A DNA stretch of 64,000 nucleotides from CAWAYR01 sp050250955 (GCA_050250955.1 JBFWNR010000001.1:62001-126000); one strand, 5' to 3'. Positions 1 through 8,876 are shown, numbered from the stretch's first letter. Made by a program: numbers and translations. The notes: generated by a model from the sequence alone, not told the origin.

Positions 1-1550
1 ACGTCGGCGGCCAGCTTCCTGGCGTCGTAGAGAATGCCGTCCTTCACCACGTAGTCGATGCCGCCGACCCGCTCGGGCTTGTTCACCGCGTCGTTCAGCC
101 GCACCGCACCGGTGGCGTAGAGGGTCTTGAAGTTCTGGAGCGGGTTCTCCTTCGTGATCACGAAGTCGGCCTTCAGGCCGGGCCGGATGATGCCGAACTC
201 GATCGGCTTGCCCTTGGGCTCGAACATCGCCTGGGCGCCGTAGTAGGTCGCCGAGCGGATCACTTCGAGCGGATGGAACCCGGCCTCCTGCAGCATCTCC
301 AGCTCGAGGATGTAGCCGAACCCGTAGGTCTGGTAGATGAAGCCCGAATCCGACCCGGTGGTGACCCGGCCGCCGGCGTTCTTGAAGTCCTGCAGGAAGT
401 CCATCCACACCTGGTAGAACTTCTTCCACGCCACCTCGTCCTCGGTGGTCCAGTCGAACCAGTAGGCGCCGTGGGCGATGCGGTTGGGCTGGTAGAAGTC
501 CCACAGCGACTGCAGGGTGTACTTCTCGTGCCAGTCGGCGTTGCGCATCCGCATCACGTCGCGGCCGGCCGAGTAGATGGTCATCGTCGGGTCGATGATG
601 AACTTGCGGTCCACCCACTCCTGGATGACGGCGTTCCACTTGTCGCTGCCGCGCTCGACGATGCGGTTCCAGTTGCGCGCCACCTGGCCGAAGCGGTGGT
701 ACTCGTCGTTGTAGTTCATGTCGGGCGCGTAGGGCTGGATGCTGACGTCCTTGTAGAGCGACTCGAACAGCCCGTAGTAGTGCGTCATGGCGCCCAGGCC
801 GAGCCGCGAGGCGTCGAGCGCGGTCATCCGCGCCAGCCCCATCTGGTCGAGGTGGGCAGTGGAGCCGAGGCCGTGCTGCTTCGCCTCGTCGAGCAGCGCC
901 GCCATGATTTCGGGGTCGAACGCGCCCAGCTTCAGGCCGTCGACGCCCTTCTGCGCCGCGAAGCGCACCCACTCGCGCGCCGTCTCTGCCGTCTGCGGCC
1001 GGGTGCGGTCCCAGCCTTCACCGGTGAACGGGCGGTGATAGGCGAAGATGCGCGGGGCGACGATCTGGTTCTTCGCCGACAGCTCGCGCTGGGCGAGGTC
1101 CCAGTCCATCGACCCGCACGGCACGCCGCGCACCGTGGTGACGCCGTGCGCCAGCCACAGTTTGTAGACGTACTCGGGGACGTTGGCCTGGCCGCCGCCG
1201 CAGTGCACGTGGGCGTCGACGAAGCCGGGCATCAGGAACATCCCGGTGCCGTCGAACTCCTTGGTGCCCTTGGCCGGCCGCCGGTCGCCGATCGGCACCT
1301 TGGGGAAGCCGACGCTGACCACCTCGCGGATGGTGCCCTGCTCGACGACGACGTCGATCGGGCCGCGCGGCGGCGCGCCGGTGCCGTCGATGACGGTGAT
1401 GCCGCGGATCACCATGCGATCGAACGGGCCCTCGCCTTCGCCGGCGCGGCGGTTGGGAGTCGGCTGCATCTGCTGCGCCGACAGGGAGACGGTAGCGGCC
1501 AGGGCCGCGAGAACGAGGCCGAGGCGGGTGCGACGGGACGGGCTGAACAT
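1..1550 (-). CDS. Secreted amidohydrolase (3' end cut by window edge)
   Basis: Hydrolase of the imidazolonepropionase/dihydroorotase-like metal-dependent amidohydrolase superfamily, probably acting on a C-N bond of an unknown substrate in the periplasm. The frame runs from ATG at 1550 to the edge, giving 516 codons that end in the typical C-terminal beta-sandwich, so little is missing. An N-terminal signal peptide ends near residue 26 (Ala-Gln). Metal ligands visible in order are DAHVH after the first beta-sandwich, AHL, THY and the GSDSG aspartate. A GGAGGAG site lies 4 nt before the ATG, with TACAAT further upstream. The family is secure from the motifs; the substrate is unknown. Confidence 0.88.
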   Translation of the reverse strand, partial: MFSPSRRTRLGLVLAALAATVSLSAQQMQPTPNRRAGEGEGPFDRMVIRGITVIDGTGAPPRGPIDVVVEQGTIREVVSVGFPKVPIGDRRPAKGTKEFDGTGMFLMPGFVDAHVHCGGGQANVPEYVYKLWLAHGVTTVRGVPCGSMDWDLAQRELSAKNQIVAPRIFAYHRPFTGEGWDRTRPQTAETAREWVRFAAQKGVDGLKLGAFDPEIMAALLDEAKQHGLGSTAHLDQMGLARMTALDASRLGLGAMTHYYGLFESLYKDVSIQPYAPDMNYNDEYHRFGQVARNWNRIVERGSDKWNAVIQEWVDRKFIIDPTMTIYSAGRDVMRMRNADWHEKYTLQSLWDFYQPNRIAHGAYWFDWTTEDEVAWKKFYQVWMDFLQDFKNAGGRVTTGSDSGFIYQTYGFGYILELEMLQEAGFHPLEVIRSATYYGAQAMFEPKGKPIEFGIIRPGLKADFVITKENPLQNFKTLYATGAVRLNDAVNKPERVGGIDYVVKDGILYDARKLAAD

Positions 1551-1680
1551 GGCTCCTCCGAACCGCAGCATTGTACTCCCCGCCTCGCCGACGCCCGCCG
1601 GACGGCGGGAGCGTGCCGTGGCGCGGCCAGCTGACGTACCCTTCGACGACGGCCGCTTCGCGCGGCGGAGGGAGCGGCTG

Positions 1681-2286
1681 ATGCGGAGGAGCGTGGCGGG
1701 CGCCGTGGGCGTGGCGGTGGTGGCGGCAGGAGCGGTGCTCACGCCGGTGCCGGCTACGGCCCAGCAGGGCGGGCGCGTCGGCGTGACGATGGGCTATCCG
1801 GCGGCGATCGGCGTGGTGTGGCACGTCAGCGACGGGCTGGCGCTGCGGCCGGACGTGTCGGTGAACTGGACCACGACCGAGTCGACCAACACGCTCACCG
1901 TGTTCCCCGGGACCACGCCGGTCGTCAGCACCAGCCGCGTCGACTCGCAGAGCACCAGCGTCGGGCTGAGCGTGCTGGTCACCCTGCACCGCGCCGATCG
2001 CGTCCGCGTCTACCTGGCGCCGCGCGGCGCCTGGGTGCGCTCGACGGTCGAGCTGGACGGCGGACTGGCCGGGGCGCTCGGCGTGGACACCACCACCGAC
2101 GGCTGGCTCGGCGTCGGCGCGCTGGGCGCGCAGGTGGCCGTGCACGAGCGGTTCGCGGTCTTCGGCGAAGCCGGGATCCAGTACACGTCACAGCGAGCCA
2201 CGTCGTCGCTGACCACGTCGCGCACCGAGGACGAGACGCGCACCTTCGGCCTGCGCTCGGCGATCGGCGTGACGGTCTACTTCTGA
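1681..2286 (+). CDS. Outer-membrane beta-barrel protein
   Basis: A 201-residue secreted protein. The chosen ATG follows a GGAGGGAG site and gives a clean signal peptide ending ATA-QQ near residue 24; longer readings in this frame only overlap the upstream promoter. The mature part alternates polar and hydrophobic residues as in small 8-stranded barrels (OmpW/OmpA-like), with repeats of the type VYLAPRGAWVRST and GEAGIQYTS, and ends in the aromatic VYF expected of BAM substrates. Function is unknown. It sits divergently from the amidohydrolase and 29 nt before the VOC-cupin gene. Confidence 0.7.
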   Translation: MRRSVAGAVGVAVVAAGAVLTPVPATAQQGGRVGVTMGYPAAIGVVWHVSDGLALRPDVSVNWTTTESTNTLTVFPGTTPVVSTSRVDSQSTSVGLSVLVTLHRADRVRVYLAPRGAWVRSTVELDGGLAGALGVDTTTDGWLGVGALGAQVAVHERFAVFGEAGIQYTSQRATSSLTTSRTEDETRTFGLRSAIGVTVYF

Positions 2287-2315
2287 CCGCGTCTCGACCT
2301 GCAGCGGAGCGAGCC

Positions 2316-3452
2316 ATGAGCCAATCGAGCAACGGCATCGCGGCGGCGGAGGTGCTCGTCCCGTCGAACGATCTCACCGCCGACCTGGCGTTCTACGCCG
2401 GCACGCTCGGGTTCCGCCTCGACACCATCGTCCCGGCCGACGATCCGGCGGTGGCGACCCTCTCCGGCCACGGCATCCGGCTGCGCCTGGAACGCGGCTC
2501 GGCGGCGCCGGCGCCGGCGCTGCGTCTGAGCTGCCGCGACGTCGCGGGCGTGGCCGGGGGACGGCGCTCGCTGACCGCGCCCAACGGCGGACGGGTCGTC
2601 CTGGTCGAGGCCGACGACGGCGACGACGATGCGCCGGTGGTCCGTCCGCCCACCGCGCACGCCTTCGTGGTGCGGCGGCTGACCGACAACGCGCCGTGGA
2701 TCATCGGCCGCGCCGGCATGGCGTATCGCGATCTCGTCCCCGGGCGGCTCGGCGGCAGCATCATCGCCTCGCACATCCGCATCCCCGACGCCGGGCCGGT
2801 CCCCGACATGGTCCACTACCACGCCGTCGGCTTCCAGCTGATCTACTGCTACAGCGGCTGGGTGCGTCTGGTCTACGAGGATCAGGGGCCGCCGTTCGTG
2901 CTCGCCGCCGGCGACTGCGTGACCCAGCCGCCGCGCATCCGCCACCGCGTGCTCGAGGCCTCCGACCAGCTGCAGGTCATCGAGATCGGCGTGCCGGCCG
3001 AGCACGTGACCACCGTCGATCACGAGATGGCGCTGCCGACCCGGCGGATCGACCGCGCCCGGCGCTTCGGCGGCCAGACCTTCTGCCACAGCCTGGCGGC
3101 CGAGGCGACCTGGCGACCGTGGCGGCTGGCCGGGTTCGAGGCCCGCGACACCGGCGTCGGCGAGGCCACCGGCGGGGTCGCCGCCGTGCACGTCGCGCGG
3201 CCCACCGGCAGCCCGCTCGGGCCGGTGACGAGCCACACCTCCGACATCCTGTTCGCCTTCGTGCTGTCGGGGGCGGTGACGCTCCACGGGGAACACCAGG
3301 GGGCGCATCCCCTCACGGAAGGCGACGCCTTCGTGATCCCACCGGCGCTGAAGACGTCGCTGACCGGCGCCTCTCCGGATCTCCGGCTCCTCGAAGTGTC
3401 GCTGCCGGCCAGCTTCGACACCCGCACGCATCCCGACGTCAGGCTCGGCTAG
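2316..3452 (+). CDS. VOC-cupin-cupin fusion protein
   Basis: A 378-residue cytoplasmic protein with three small-molecule folds in a row: a glyoxalase/VOC-like module (residues about 8-95), a first cupin (about 120-225, with H167 and H169 in the metal-binding segment) and a second cupin (about 255-370, containing LHGEHQGAHPL). ATG at 2316 is chosen because the VOC module begins directly there. Cupin/VOC proteins are often dioxygenases or isomerases of aromatic or sugar compounds. Beside kynureninase-like genes, an aromatic ring-cleavage role is possible, but this is inference from context. It converges on the permease gene with a 4-nt overlap. Confidence 0.75.
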   Translation: MSQSSNGIAAAEVLVPSNDLTADLAFYAGTLGFRLDTIVPADDPAVATLSGHGIRLRLERGSAAPAPALRLSCRDVAGVAGGRRSLTAPNGGRVVLVEADDGDDDAPVVRPPTAHAFVVRRLTDNAPWIIGRAGMAYRDLVPGRLGGSIIASHIRIPDAGPVPDMVHYHAVGFQLIYCYSGWVRLVYEDQGPPFVLAAGDCVTQPPRIRHRVLEASDQLQVIEIGVPAEHVTTVDHEMALPTRRIDRARRFGGQTFCHSLAAEATWRPWRLAGFEARDTGVGEATGGVAAVHVARPTGSPLGPVTSHTSDILFAFVLSGAVTLHGEHQGAHPLTEGDAFVIPPALKTSLTGASPDLRLLEVSLPASFDTRTHPDVRLG

Positions 3453-4813
3453 CCGGGCGGATGCTCGCGGGCGCGCGCCGGCGCCAGCCGGTAGCCGACG
3501 GCGAGCAGCAGCAGCCACGGGCCGCCGGCCACCACCGTGGACTCGAGACCGGGCACGAACCAGGTGGACACCAGGATGCCGCCCACCAGCAAGGCCCCGA
3601 GGTAGGACCCGAACGGCGCACCGCCGCCGTCGGGCCGCGCCGCGCAGAACGCGATGTGGGTCACGAAGATCATCAGCCACACGAACAAGGCACCGAACAG
3701 CGCCACGCCGAAGAACCACACGTAGGCCGAATCGGGCCACAGCGCCCGCACCAGCACGGCCGCCCCCAGCCCGACCGCCGACACGAGCAACGCGTTCACC
3801 GGCGCCCCGTGCCCGGTGACCTCGCCCAGCCGCGACGGGACGAAGCCGGCGCGCGCCAGCGAGAACAGCGTGCGGGCGATGAGGTAGAGATTGGCGTTGG
3901 CACTGGACAGCGCCGCGCTCAGCACGACGAAGTTCATCAGTCCGGCCGCGCCGGGGATGCCGCGGCCGGCCAGCACCCGTACGAACGGGCTCTCGCCGAT
4001 GCCGAGCTGGTGCCACGGCGTCAACGCCATCAGCAACGTGACCGTGACGATGTAGATCGCCGACAGCCCCAGCACCATGCGGCGCATCGCCGCCGGGATC
4101 GTCCGGGCGGGATCGGCGGCTTCCCCGGAGGTGACCCCGAGCACCTCGACGCCGATGAACGAGTAGATCACGAAGCAGCAGGCCAGCCAGACGCCGGCGG
4201 CGCCGAACGGCATGAACCCCTGGTGGTCGGTGAGGTGACGCAGCCCCGGCGCCTCGCCACCGGTGGCGCCGGTGACGACCAGCAGCGCCAGCCCCGCGAA
4301 CAGCACCACGGCGACGACCTTGATCATCACCAGCCAGTACTCGACGGCGCCCAGCCGGCCGATGGCGCGCGAGTTCAGGTAGAGCAGCAGCACCGCGAAG
4401 GCGAGCACCCACACCGCCCCGGGCACGCCGGGGAACCAGTAGTGCATGTAGATCGACGACGCCACCAGCTGGCCGCCGGTGGCGATCACCTGCATCAGCC
4501 AGTAGCTCACCCGCACGGCGTAGCCGGCAAACGGCGACAGGTAGATCTCGGCGTAGACACCGAACGCGCCGGCGGTGGGATGCGCGACCGCCATCGCGGT
4601 CAACGCCCGTCCGAGCAGCAGCGACAGCCCGGCGACAATCACGTAGGAGAGGATGGTGGCCGGTCCGGCGACGTTCACCGCCAGCCCGGAGGCCAGGAAC
4701 AACCCGGTGCCGATGGCGGTGCCGAGCGCCATCGTCGTCTGCTGCGCGGCGGTCAGCTGCCGGGCCAGCCCCTGCTCCCTGGCGACGACCGGATGCAGCG
4801 CGGGGGCGGCCAT
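3449..4813 (-). CDS. APC-family amino acid permease
   Basis: Inner-membrane amino-acid/cation symporter or exchanger of the APC superfamily (454 residues, usual family length 430-480, about 12 membrane helices). The first helix carries the family substrate-binding signature (ALGTAIGTGLFLASG), followed by the conserved helix-3 segment with AVAHPTAGAFGVYAEIYLSP. The ATG at 4813 is preferred over an upstream codon because a TACACT box lies 8 nt before it. It is divergent from the aminotransferase at 4874, so it may import the amino acid (tryptophan or kynurenine) that the neighbouring enzymes degrade; that substrate is inferred only from context. Confidence 0.88.
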   Translation of the reverse strand: MAAPALHPVVAREQGLARQLTAAQQTTMALGTAIGTGLFLASGLAVNVAGPATILSYVIVAGLSLLLGRALTAMAVAHPTAGAFGVYAEIYLSPFAGYAVRVSYWLMQVIATGGQLVASSIYMHYWFPGVPGAVWVLAFAVLLLYLNSRAIGRLGAVEYWLVMIKVVAVVLFAGLALLVVTGATGGEAPGLRHLTDHQGFMPFGAAGVWLACCFVIYSFIGVEVLGVTSGEAADPARTIPAAMRRMVLGLSAIYIVTVTLLMALTPWHQLGIGESPFVRVLAGRGIPGAAGLMNFVVLSAALSSANANLYLIARTLFSLARAGFVPSRLGEVTGHGAPVNALLVSAVGLGAAVLVRALWPDSAYVWFFGVALFGALFVWLMIFVTHIAFCAARPDGGGAPFGSYLGALLVGGILVSTWFVPGLESTVVAGGPWLLLLAVGYRLAPARAREHPPG

Positions 4814-4821
4814 GGCGGCGC

Positions 4822-4827
4822 AGTGTA
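4822..4827 (-). promoter_or_regulatory. -10 box TACACT of the permease gene (leaderless)
   Basis: TACACT on the minus strand ends 8 nt before the ATG at 4813 and no Shine-Dalgarno sequence is present, so transcription probably starts at or next to the start codon. Confidence 0.5.
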
Positions 4828-4858
4828 CCTCGGCGGCGGCCGCCGCCCGGGCGTGCGC

Positions 4859-4864
4859 TACCAT
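4859..4864 (+). promoter_or_regulatory. -10 box TACCAT of the aminotransferase gene
   Basis: TACCAT lies 9 nt before the GTG at 4874, with no ribosome-binding site between. Back to back with the TACACT box of the permease, it forms a compact divergent promoter. Confidence 0.4.
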
Positions 4865-4873
4865 CCCGGCGGC

Positions 4874-6016
4874 GTGACTCCCGACCAGTTCCGCGCCCGC
4901 TTCCCGATCGTCGGCCGGCGGATCTACGTCAACAGCTGCTCGCAGGGGGCGCTGTCACTCGACGTCGAGGCCGCGCTGCGGACCTTCGTCGAGTCGTGGC
5001 ACGACGGCGGCTCGCCCTGGGATCGCTGGGTCGGCGAGGTCGAGCGGCTGCGGACGGCATGTGCCGCGTCGATCGGCGCCGACGCCGACGAGATCGCGGT
5101 GATGCCGAGCGCGTCGGCGGCCATCGCGGCGATCGCCACCGCGCTGCGCTTCGACACCGCGCGCCGCACCGTGGTCGTCGGCGACTTCGAGTTCCCGACC
5201 ATGGCGCACGTGTGGCTGGCGCAGCAGCGCCGCGGCGCCGTGGTGGTGCGGGCGGCCGCCACCGGCGACACGCTCGGGCTCGACGCCTACGCCGCCGCCA
5301 TCGACGACCGCACGCTCGTCGTGCCGGCCGCACACGTCTCCTTCCGCAACGGCCACCGCCTGGACGTCGCCGGCCTGGTGGCGCTGTGCCGCGAGCGCGG
5401 CGCCTACTCCGTCGTCGACGACTACCAGCACACCGGCACGGCGCCGCTGGACGTGCACGCGCTCGGCGTGGACGTCCTGGTGACCGGCAGCCTGAAGTAC
5501 CTGCTCGGCCCGTCGGGCGTGGCCTTTCTCTATGTGCGCCGCGCGCTGGTCGAGCGGTTCGAGCCCCTGACCACCGGCTGGTTCGGCCGCGTCGACCCGT
5601 ACGCGTTCGCCCTCGATCCGCTCGACTGGGCGCCGAGTGCGCGCCGCTTCGAGGCCGGCACGCCGCCGGTGCCCAACGTCTACGCGGCTGCCGCCGGCCT
5701 CGCGCTGCTGCAGCGCATCGGGCCGACGGCGGTGGCGACACGCATCGACGCCCTGACCGCGCAGATGGTCGCCGGCGCGCTCGACCGCGGCTTCGCCGTC
5801 GCCACCCCCGAGGCGCCCGAGCGTCGCGGGCCGCTGGTGGTGGTGCGCGCCACCGACGCCGCGGCGCTGGTGGAGCGGCTGGCCGCGCGCGGCATCGTCG
5901 CCTCGGCACGCGGCACCGGGCTGCGGGTGTCGTTCCACGCCTACAACGACGCCAGCGACGTGGACGCCGTGCTCGCGGCGCTCGACGCCGAGTCGGCGCT
6001 GGTCGGCCGCGCCTAG
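4874..6016 (+). CDS. Class V aminotransferase (cysteine desulfurase/kynureninase-like)
   Basis: A 380-residue PLP enzyme of fold type I, class V. It begins with the family N-terminus (FPIVGRRIYVNSCSQGALS) and carries the PLP-binding lysine in GSLKYLLGPSG, preceded by VVDDYQHTG where the pyridine-nitrogen aspartate resides. The GTG start is set by the family N-terminus and the -10 box upstream. The family covers desulfurases, isopenicillin-epimerase-like enzymes, serine-glyoxylate transaminases and kynureninases. Its position divergent from a permease and convergent with kynureninase suggests amino-acid breakdown, but the reaction cannot be read from the sequence. Confidence 0.85.
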   Translation: MTPDQFRARFPIVGRRIYVNSCSQGALSLDVEAALRTFVESWHDGGSPWDRWVGEVERLRTACAASIGADADEIAVMPSASAAIAAIATALRFDTARRTVVVGDFEFPTMAHVWLAQQRRGAVVVRAAATGDTLGLDAYAAAIDDRTLVVPAAHVSFRNGHRLDVAGLVALCRERGAYSVVDDYQHTGTAPLDVHALGVDVLVTGSLKYLLGPSGVAFLYVRRALVERFEPLTTGWFGRVDPYAFALDPLDWAPSARRFEAGTPPVPNVYAAAAGLALLQRIGPTAVATRIDALTAQMVAGALDRGFAVATPEAPERRGPLVVVRATDAAALVERLAARGIVASARGTGLRVSFHAYNDASDVDAVLAALDAESALVGRA

Positions 6017-6046
6017 CGCGACCTGGTCCTGGTCCGCCGCCGGGCG

Positions 6047-7330
6047 TCAGGTCACCGCGGCGCGGACCTGGAACCGCGGCTGGCGCCACTCGCCGCGGTC
6101 GAGCACGAGCGCCAGGCGATCGACGGCGTCCCAGACGTCCACGAAGCGGGTGTAGAGCGGCGTCAGCCCGAACCGCAGGATGTCGGGGGCGCAGAAGTCG
6201 CCGACCACGTCGCGGGCGATGAGCGCCTGCATGATCGCGTAGCCGTCGTCGGCACTGGCGAAGGCCACCTGGCTGCCGCGCTCGGCCGCGGCGCGCGGCG
6301 TGACCAGGGTCAGGCCGTGGCCGCCGCACCGCGCCTCGACCAGCTCGATGAACAGCGCGCCGAGCGCCAGCGACTTGTCGCGCAGCGCCGCCAGCCCGCC
6401 CACCGCCTCGGCGGCGCGCACGGTGTCGACGCCGCATTCGAGTGCCGCCAGCGACAGGATCGGCGGCGTGCCGCACACGAAGCGGGCGATGCCGGCGGCC
6501 GGCCGGTAGTCGGTCGTGAACGCAAACGGGTCGGCGTGACCCAGCCAGCCCGACAGCGGCTGGCGCCACTGCTCGCGGTCCATGCGCGCGGTGTGACGGG
6601 GATGCGCCCACACGAACGCCGGCGCGCCGGGCCCGCCGTTCAGGTACTTGTAGCCGCAGCCGACGGCGAAGTCGGCGGCGGCGGCCGTGAGATCGACCGG
6701 CACGGCCCCCGCCGAATGGGCGAGGTCCCAGATCGCGACGGCGCCGGCGGCGTGCGCCGCCCGGGTCACGGCCTCCAGCGCGTGCATGCGGCCGGTGCGG
6801 TAGTTGACGTGGGTCAGCAGGACGATCGCCACGTCGTGGTCGATCCGGGCCACGACCTCCCCCGCCTCGACGAGCGTCAGCTCGAACCCGTGCGCCGCGG
6901 CCAGCGTGTCGGCGATGTAGAGGTCGGTCGGAAAATTGGCCCGCTCGGACAGGATGCGGCGGCGGCCTGGCGCATCGCGGCGGACGGCGGCGATCGCCGC
7001 GCTGAGCACTTTGTAGAGGTTCACCGACGTCGAGTCGGCGACGACGATCTCACCGGGCCGGGCGCCGACGAGCGGCGCAATCTTGTCGCCGACCCGCTGC
7101 GCCAGCCCGATCCAGCCGGCGGTATTCCAGCTGCCGATCAGTCCCCGGCCCCACTCCTCGGCGACTACCGCCTGCACGCGGGCCGGCGCCGTCCGGGGCA
7201 ACGCGCCGAGCGAGTTGCCGTCCAGGTAGAGGAGGCCGCGGGCGTCGGCGTCGTCGAGCGCGAACTGGCGGCGCAGCGGCGCCAGGGCGTCGGCGGCGTC
7301 CAGGGCCAGGCACTGGTCGCGGGTCGTCAT
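6047..7330 (-). CDS. kynU: Kynureninase
   Basis: Hydrolyses kynurenine to anthranilate and alanine (or 3-hydroxykynurenine to 3-hydroxyanthranilate) in tryptophan catabolism; PLP-dependent and cytoplasmic. The 427-residue product has the usual length and the diagnostic segments YLDGNSLGALP near the N-terminus, SERANFPTDLY, THVNYRTGRMH, WDLAHSAGA and the PLP-lysine motif GCGYKYLNGGPG. ATG at 7330 is taken; an adjacent GTG at 7333 is possible. A cyclase that resembles kynurenine formamidase is divergent at 7381, so the two successive steps N-formylkynurenine to kynurenine to anthranilate lie side by side. Confidence 0.93.
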   Translation of the reverse strand: MTTRDQCLALDAADALAPLRRQFALDDADARGLLYLDGNSLGALPRTAPARVQAVVAEEWGRGLIGSWNTAGWIGLAQRVGDKIAPLVGARPGEIVVADSTSVNLYKVLSAAIAAVRRDAPGRRRILSERANFPTDLYIADTLAAAHGFELTLVEAGEVVARIDHDVAIVLLTHVNYRTGRMHALEAVTRAAHAAGAVAIWDLAHSAGAVPVDLTAAAADFAVGCGYKYLNGGPGAPAFVWAHPRHTARMDREQWRQPLSGWLGHADPFAFTTDYRPAAGIARFVCGTPPILSLAALECGVDTVRAAEAVGGLAALRDKSLALGALFIELVEARCGGHGLTLVTPRAAAERGSQVAFASADDGYAIMQALIARDVVGDFCAPDILRFGLTPLYTRFVDVWDAVDRLALVLDRGEWRQPRFQVRAAVT

Positions 7331-7366
7331 CACGGGGTGCGGGGTGCGGCGGCGGCCGCGCTTCCG

Positions 7367-7372
7367 TATGAT
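7367..7372 (+). promoter_or_regulatory. -10 box TATGAT of the cyclase gene (leaderless)
   Basis: TATGAT is 8 nt before the ATG at 7381 with a C-rich spacer and no Shine-Dalgarno sequence, consistent with a leaderless transcript. Confidence 0.5.
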
Positions 7373-7380
7373 GCCACCCC

Positions 7381-8157
7381 ATGGCTTCGACCCTGACCCA
7401 GCTCGTCGACGATCTGCAGTCCGGCCGGCTTCGCGTCGTCGATCTGTCGCAACCGCTCGGACCGGACACGCCGGTGATCGACCTGCCGCCGATGTTCGCG
7501 GCCTCGCCTGGCGTGACCATCGACGCCATCTCGCGCTACGACGCCCACGGGCCGGCGTGGTACTGGAACCGGCTGTCGTTCGGCGAGCACACCGGCACCC
7601 ACTTCGACGCGCCCATCCACTGGATCACCGGCCGGGACCTGCCCGACAACGCCTGCGACACCATCCCGGCGCAACGCTTCGTCGGACCGGCCGCGGTCAT
7701 CGACGTCAGCGCCGAAGTGGCGGCCGACGCCGACTTCCTGCTCAGCCCGGAGGGTCTGGCGGCGTGGGAGGCCGAGCACGGCCGGGTGCCGCGCGGCGCC
7801 TGGGTGCTGCTGCGCACCGGGTGGAGCCGCCGCCGCGGTACGGCCGACGTCATCAACGCCGCCGCCGACGGCCCGCACAGCCCGGGCTTCGACGCCCGCA
7901 CGTCGCAGCTGCTCGCCCACGACCGCGACGTGCTGGGCGTCGGGGTGGAGACGATCGGCACCGACGCCGGCCAGGCCGGCAGGTTCGATCCGCCGTTCCC
8001 CAACCACGCCATCATGCACGGCGCCGGCAAGTTCGGCCTGGCCAGCCTCTGCAACCTGGACCAGCTCCCGCCCACCGGCGCGGTGGTCATCGCCGCGCCG
8101 CTCAAGATCGTCAACGGCAGCGGCAGCCCGCTGCGCGTGATCGCCATCACGCCGTGA
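7381..8157 (+). CDS. Cyclase family protein, probable kynurenine formamidase
   Basis: A 258-residue metal-dependent hydrolase of the cyclase/KynB family. The hallmark HxGTHxDxPxH motif is intact (HTGTHFDAPIH, residues about 69-79), supplying the zinc/manganese ligands; a later MHGAGKFG region is also family-like. KynB converts N-formylkynurenine to kynurenine and is normally about 210 residues, so this longer form could instead act on another amide or lactone. The divergent kynureninase gene is the main reason to favour the formamidase role. No signal peptide. It converges with the flavin-reductase-like gene with a 7-nt gap. Confidence 0.82.
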   Translation: MASTLTQLVDDLQSGRLRVVDLSQPLGPDTPVIDLPPMFAASPGVTIDAISRYDAHGPAWYWNRLSFGEHTGTHFDAPIHWITGRDLPDNACDTIPAQRFVGPAAVIDVSAEVAADADFLLSPEGLAAWEAEHGRVPRGAWVLLRTGWSRRRGTADVINAAADGPHSPGFDARTSQLLAHDRDVLGVGVETIGTDAGQAGRFDPPFPNHAIMHGAGKFGLASLCNLDQLPPTGAVVIAAPLKIVNGSGSPLRVIAITP

Positions 8158-8164
8158 GCGGGCG

Positions 8165-8869
8165 TCAGTAGCGGATGTCGCGGCGGCCGACGCTCTGGCC
8201 GATGTGGCCGACCTTCTGGCCGAGCGTGAAGAACTCGCCGCACCCGGCGGCCATGCCGAAGAACGCCGCGGCGTCGGGCCGCAGCCGTCCATCGGCGTCG
8301 CAGATGCCCTCGTGCACCGTCGTCGCCACCACGTCGGCGATGAACACGGTGCGCATCGGCGGCACGCGCAGCGTGTGGGTGAGCCGGCACTCCAGCTGGA
8401 TCGGCGCCTCGTTGACCGTCGGGGCGTCGACCGCGCCGGCCTGGCCGCGGGTGAACCCCGACCTGGCGAACTTGTCGCCGGGCCGGCTGGAACTGAAGTC
8501 GATGACGTCGAACCCGTGGATCATCGACGCCGTCGGCACGTTCAGCACGAACGCCCGGTGACGGGCGATGAGGGCTCCGGCAATGTGCTCGTCGCCGGCC
8601 GCCACGCCGACCTGGGCGGGATCGCCGTTGACGACGAAGGTCCACAGCACCGCCAGCTCATCGGGATCGCCGGGATTGCCGCGCACGCTGGTGATGACCG
8701 CCTGGGCCGGCGGCAGCATCGGCCCGGGTGTGGCCAGCGTCACCCGCACCCGGCGATCCGGGGCCTGCGCTCCGGCACCGTCGACCGGCCGCGCCGCGGC
8801 GCCGGCCGCCGTGGCCAGGGCCATCGCCGCTTGCGAGAGGAAGTCGCGTCGTCGGGAACGGGTCGCCAT
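8165..8869 (-). CDS. Flavin reductase-like protein with Tat signal
   Basis: A 234-residue protein whose N-terminus SRRRDFLSQ followed by an Ala-rich stretch is a twin-arginine signal (RRxFL), so it should be exported folded, presumably with cofactor. The rest resembles the FMN-binding split-barrel of flavin reductases (segments AVITSVRGNPGDPDELAVLWTFVVNGDP and FVLNVPTASMIHGFDVIDF, then a dimer-type CRLTHTLRVPPMRTVFIADV). Flavin reductases are usually cytoplasmic partners of monooxygenases, so the export signal is unusual. Start ATG at 8869 is supported by a TAGAAT box 7 nt upstream. Confidence 0.78.
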   Translation of the reverse strand: MATRSRRRDFLSQAAMALATAAGAAARPVDGAGAQAPDRRVRVTLATPGPMLPPAQAVITSVRGNPGDPDELAVLWTFVVNGDPAQVGVAAGDEHIAGALIARHRAFVLNVPTASMIHGFDVIDFSSSRPGDKFARSGFTRGQAGAVDAPTVNEAPIQLECRLTHTLRVPPMRTVFIADVVATTVHEGICDADGRLRPDAAAFFGMAAGCGEFFTLGQKVGHIGQSVGRRDIRY

Positions 8870-8876
8870 GGCCGCG

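Noticed and set aside
273..1634. 453-codon plus-strand frame at the left edge
   Set aside because: Antisense to the amidohydrolase, whose metal motifs and signal peptide are unambiguous.
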